Below the pieces are notes generated by a model. It searched no databases. It had not been told where the DNA came from and worked only from the letters and a program-made list of their open reading frames with translations. From Syntrophorhabdaceae bacterium (lineage in GTDB: Bacteria; Desulfobacterota; Syntrophorhabdia; Syntrophorhabdales; Syntrophorhabdaceae): a stretch of DNA of 64,000 bases. The stretch is from positions 25,558 to 89,557 of the forward strand of contig DASXUJ010000011.1 of NCBI GenBank assembly GCA_036504895.1. The letters are read 5' to 3'. Position numbers and translations under genes: made by a program. The first letter of the stretch is position 1, and every line of letters starts with the position of its first letter. Shown piece by piece: positions 62,007-64,000 of the stretch.

Positions 62007-62861
62007 TCAATCCTTTTTCATAAGCTCTTTAAGGCTTCTCCAGTTGTTCTTGAGAAATTCTTTGACAAAAGCGGTAAAGACCGCGACAAAGAGGGCTATG
62101 ATAAAGGCGATCATTACCATTTGCCGTTTTTTCGGCTTTACTTTCTGATCCGAGGCCTTGGGGGGATCAATGACTTTGAACGCGAAATTCTCTTTTACCT
62201 CAGCCATCATCGCGATCTCTATTTGTTGCGCGATCATGGAATAAAGCTTGGTTCTGATGAAAGGATCGGCTGTTTTATCAATCTGCGTTTCAATGTAGGC
62301 CTTATTGGTGTTTGCGACCCTCCGGGCTTCCCTGCTCATGCGGTCGGTGAGCTCAGCCATGGTATAACCGAGAATGTCTGCCGCTGTTTTTGGATCGCGA
62401 AACTGCATGGTGAGCTCGATCGCATTATCTTTGGGGCTGGGAACAATCTTAAGGGATCCGGCAAGGCCCATGATGGCGGACGATAGCTTCTTCTCTTCCG
62501 ACAGCCTGGCCTTTTTATCCGGTCCAAGGAATATGGGCACAAGATTATATTTCTTTATTATGTCTTCCTTAAGAATATTGCTTCTCAGTATATTTACGAT
62601 TTCAGCCATATTCGTCGATGCGGGAGTGCTTAAGCCGAATTGTTGGGCGATTGCTCCTATGCCGGATCTTTCCGTGGTTTTGCCTATTGGCTCGATAACG
62701 GCTCTCGCTTCATATACGGGCGTTTGAAAAGAAGCGTAAACGATTGTCAATGCCACAAAACCGATCACTATTGCTAGTATCAAACGATAATTGTTGATTA
62801 TGATTTTGAGATATTCGAAAATACTTATTTCAGTATCTTGTTTCGCCCGCTCAATTTCCAT
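62007..62861 (-). CDS. Wzz-like polysaccharide chain-length / co-polymerase protein
   Basis: A 284-residue inner-membrane protein with a helix near each end (about 30-48 and 250-270) and a long periplasmic coiled region (Wzz layout). The motif P-x-K-A-S-x-P near the second helix reads D-P-P-K-A-S-D. No Walker motifs are present, so it lacks the tyrosine-kinase domain of Wzc; such kinases may be encoded elsewhere. It would set polymer length and connect the polymerase with the SLBB export pore encoded next to it. Confidence 0.8.
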   Translation of the reverse strand: MEIERAKQDTEISIFEYLKIIINNYRLILAIVIGFVALTIVYASFQTPVYEARAVIEPIGKTTERSGIGAIAQQFGLSTPASTNMAEIVNILRSNILKEDIIKKYNLVPIFLGPDKKARLSEEKKLSSAIMGLAGSLKIVPSPKDNAIELTMQFRDPKTAADILGYTMAELTDRMSREARRVANTNKAYIETQIDKTADPFIRTKLYSMIAQQIEIAMMAEVKENFAFKVIDPPKASDQKVKPKKRQMVMIAFIIALFVAVFTAFVKEFLKNNWRSLKELMKKD

Positions 62862-62991
62862 GAAATGTCTTCCATCCTTTTATTTATTCTTACCGTGTAT
62901 AGTATGCCGAAGCGTGTTACTTCAGTTCCCGCTACTTTAGGCCGTTCACGCGCCGGGCTTTCCGGACAAAAGTCTATGGTCGATAAAAAGA

Positions 62992-63519
62992 TCAATTCAC
63001 CGATTTATACGCACTGATGAACCGGTCCGTAAGATGCCCGATATTATCCTTGATCGCATTGAGAGACTCCCGGTCAGCCACTCCCGTCATATTCATCGAC
63101 CAGGTGCCCGCCAGAGTTTTCACCTGGAGGGCATCGATCGTAACGATCTGCCTCAGCTCTATTCTTACGTCATAGCCAACCACAAATTGGGTCGGATGAG
63201 TATTTACATTCACATAAAGCATCGGTCGTCGTGGGGCCTTCAGCCATTGCTCCCACGTAAAGATCCTTATCCCCGCCTCCGACAGCTTTTGCTCGACGGC
63301 GCTATACAGCCTTTTGGAAGTGAGATTATTCTTTTTTGTGTATTTATCGATATTCGGATTCAATTCCTCGACGATGAGATAAACTCCCTGCAAACCCGCG
63401 AGGGTCTGTCTCGTTAACTGAGAATCGATCGCGTGAACGGACCCTGTAAAAGCAGTGAAAATGATGGCGGCAGCCATAGCCGCACGCACTAAGAAATCAT
63501 ACCTCCTGGTTCTATTCAT
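62992..63519 (-). CDS. Secreted protein of unknown function in the exopolysaccharide cluster
   Basis: A 175-residue protein with a signal peptide (about 9-30, cleavage after V-H-A). The mature part is predicted mixed alpha/beta: a helix with V-E-Q-K-L-S-E-A-G-I, strands M-L-Y-V-N-V-N and G-Y-D-V-R-I-E-L. The pattern resembles periplasmic lipoprotein-like domains that may bind other envelope proteins, but the family is not recognised. It overlaps the upstream CapD gene by eight bases. Confidence 0.65.
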   Translation of the reverse strand: MNRTRRYDFLVRAAMAAAIIFTAFTGSVHAIDSQLTRQTLAGLQGVYLIVEELNPNIDKYTKKNNLTSKRLYSAVEQKLSEAGIRIFTWEQWLKAPRRPMLYVNVNTHPTQFVVGYDVRIELRQIVTIDALQVKTLAGTWSMNMTGVADRESLNAIKDNIGHLTDRFISAYKSVN

Positions 63520-64000
63520 GGATTATCCTTTCGATCCGGTCCGGGGCGACCGGTTCTTCCTCTTCCGGGTCTGCATGCACTGCCTGCAACGTACAATCGG
63601 GCTTGTAGGCAGGGACTATTTTACTGAGGGATATCCTGATGTTATTGCCGTCAGGGTTCTTTAGGGCATGTTTCAGTGGCTCGAGCCTCTCCATCAGGTC
63701 GTTCATCACCACTTCGTTCTTCACTACATATATCTTGGGATGGCTTGTCGAATTAGTGGTTTCTGCGGGGGTGAGGAGCTCCTCATAAAGTTTTTCACCT
63801 TTCCGCATACCGCAGAATATAATCGGTATATCTTTATCAGGCTCAAAACCGCTGAGTCTGATCATTTCCTCGGCGACTTCGAGTATTTTCACGGGTTCTC
63901 CCATATTAAGAATAAAAACTTCGCCCCCGTCTCCCATTGCGCCCGCCTGCAGCACCAGGGCCACTGCCTCGGGAATGCTCATAAAATACCGGGTCATGTC
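63512..64000 (-). CDS. C-terminal part of a CapD-type nucleotide-sugar epimerase/dehydratase
   Basis: The frame runs off the right edge, so only about the last 163 residues are seen. D-M-T-R-Y-F-M-S-I-P-E-A-V, G-G-E-V-F-I-L-N-M-G-E-P-V-K-I and R-K-G-E-K-L-Y-E-E-L-L are characteristic of the C-terminus of CapD/FlaA1-type UDP-sugar 4,6-dehydratases or epimerases that act in capsule and O-antigen sugar synthesis. The C-terminal extension (about 50 residues) is Glu/Pro-rich. It belongs with the following exopolysaccharide genes. Confidence 0.85.
   Translation of the reverse strand, partial: DMTRYFMSIPEAVALVLQAGAMGDGGEVFILNMGEPVKILEVAEEMIRLSGFEPDKDIPIIFCGMRKGEKLYEELLTPAETTNSTSHPKIYVVKNEVVMNDLMERLEPLKHALKNPDGNNIRISLSKIVPAYKPDCTLQAVHADPEEEEPVAPDRIERIIHE

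Noticed and set aside
1..64000. CRISPR array, prophage or complete mobile element
   Set aside because: No array of regularly spaced repeats, no integrase, capsid or full transposase gene was seen.

Overview
The window is a GC-rich bacterial chromosome segment, densely packed on both strands. It holds about 56 protein-coding genes, one tRNA and one relic of a transposase. Several features fit a deltaproteobacterial (Desulfobacterota-like) anaerobe or microaerobe that can also respire oxygen: fused 2-oxoacid:ferredoxin oxidoreductase, a CooC-type ATPase, high-molecular-weight rubredoxin, alternative complex III, short PutA, FolE2, YqeC, and a rhodanese gene that apparently reads UGA as selenocysteine. 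The lineage is an inference from gene content only.

Region 1 (1-9150), mixed metabolism and envelope: the end of a membrane protein, SppA, bifunctional PutA, a GalT-like nucleotidyltransferase, an EF-hand protein, a zinc-ribbon protein, a membrane-anchored CAP protein with an N-terminal GYF-like domain, a small Cys-rich secreted protein and a LETM1-like protein.

Region 2 (9318-22823), one long + strand respiratory operon with overlapping genes: actB, actC, actD, actF, actA (alternative complex III), then ccoN, a ccoO fused to an extra cytochrome c domain, CcoS-like and FixP-N-like small subunits, an unassigned membrane protein, actE, a TauE/SafE-type membrane protein and the copper ATPase CcoI. 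A quinol:cytochrome c oxidoreductase and a cbb3-type terminal oxidase thus appear to be made as one unit, together with copper delivery.

Region 3 (22994-35278): an orphan transposase HTH; korAB with a terminator; then queD-folE2-lipoprotein-DUF2007-yqeC (7-deazaguanine/pterin and selenium-linked functions); a secreted protein; and an MCP-like/STAS/CheY/CheA chemosensory cassette behind a sigma-28-like -10 element.

Region 4 (35397-49095): a MASE3-PAS hybrid histidine kinase, the UGA-containing rhodanese, then recO, lolA, ftsK, plsC, cooC and a TrkA-type K+ channel, all on the - strand, followed by a PAS-GGDEF protein and htpG on +.

Region 5 (49351-64000): a small protein, tRNA-Arg(CCT), purC, a flavin reductase-rubredoxin, a long untranslated leader with a near-consensus promoter ahead of a multicopper oxidase carrying fibronectin-like domains, and a - strand exopolysaccharide cluster (YjbH, a giant SLBB export protein with six internal repeats, a Wzz-like protein, an unknown secreted protein and the C-terminus of a CapD-type dehydratase cut by the window edge).

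The strongest candidate for something unusual is the rhodanese gene at 38747-39154. Its in-frame TGA lies in the active-site loop, the rhodanese fold continues for 45 codons beyond it, and a SECIS-like hairpin sits at the expected distance downstream. No CRISPR array, prophage or complete insertion sequence was seen.
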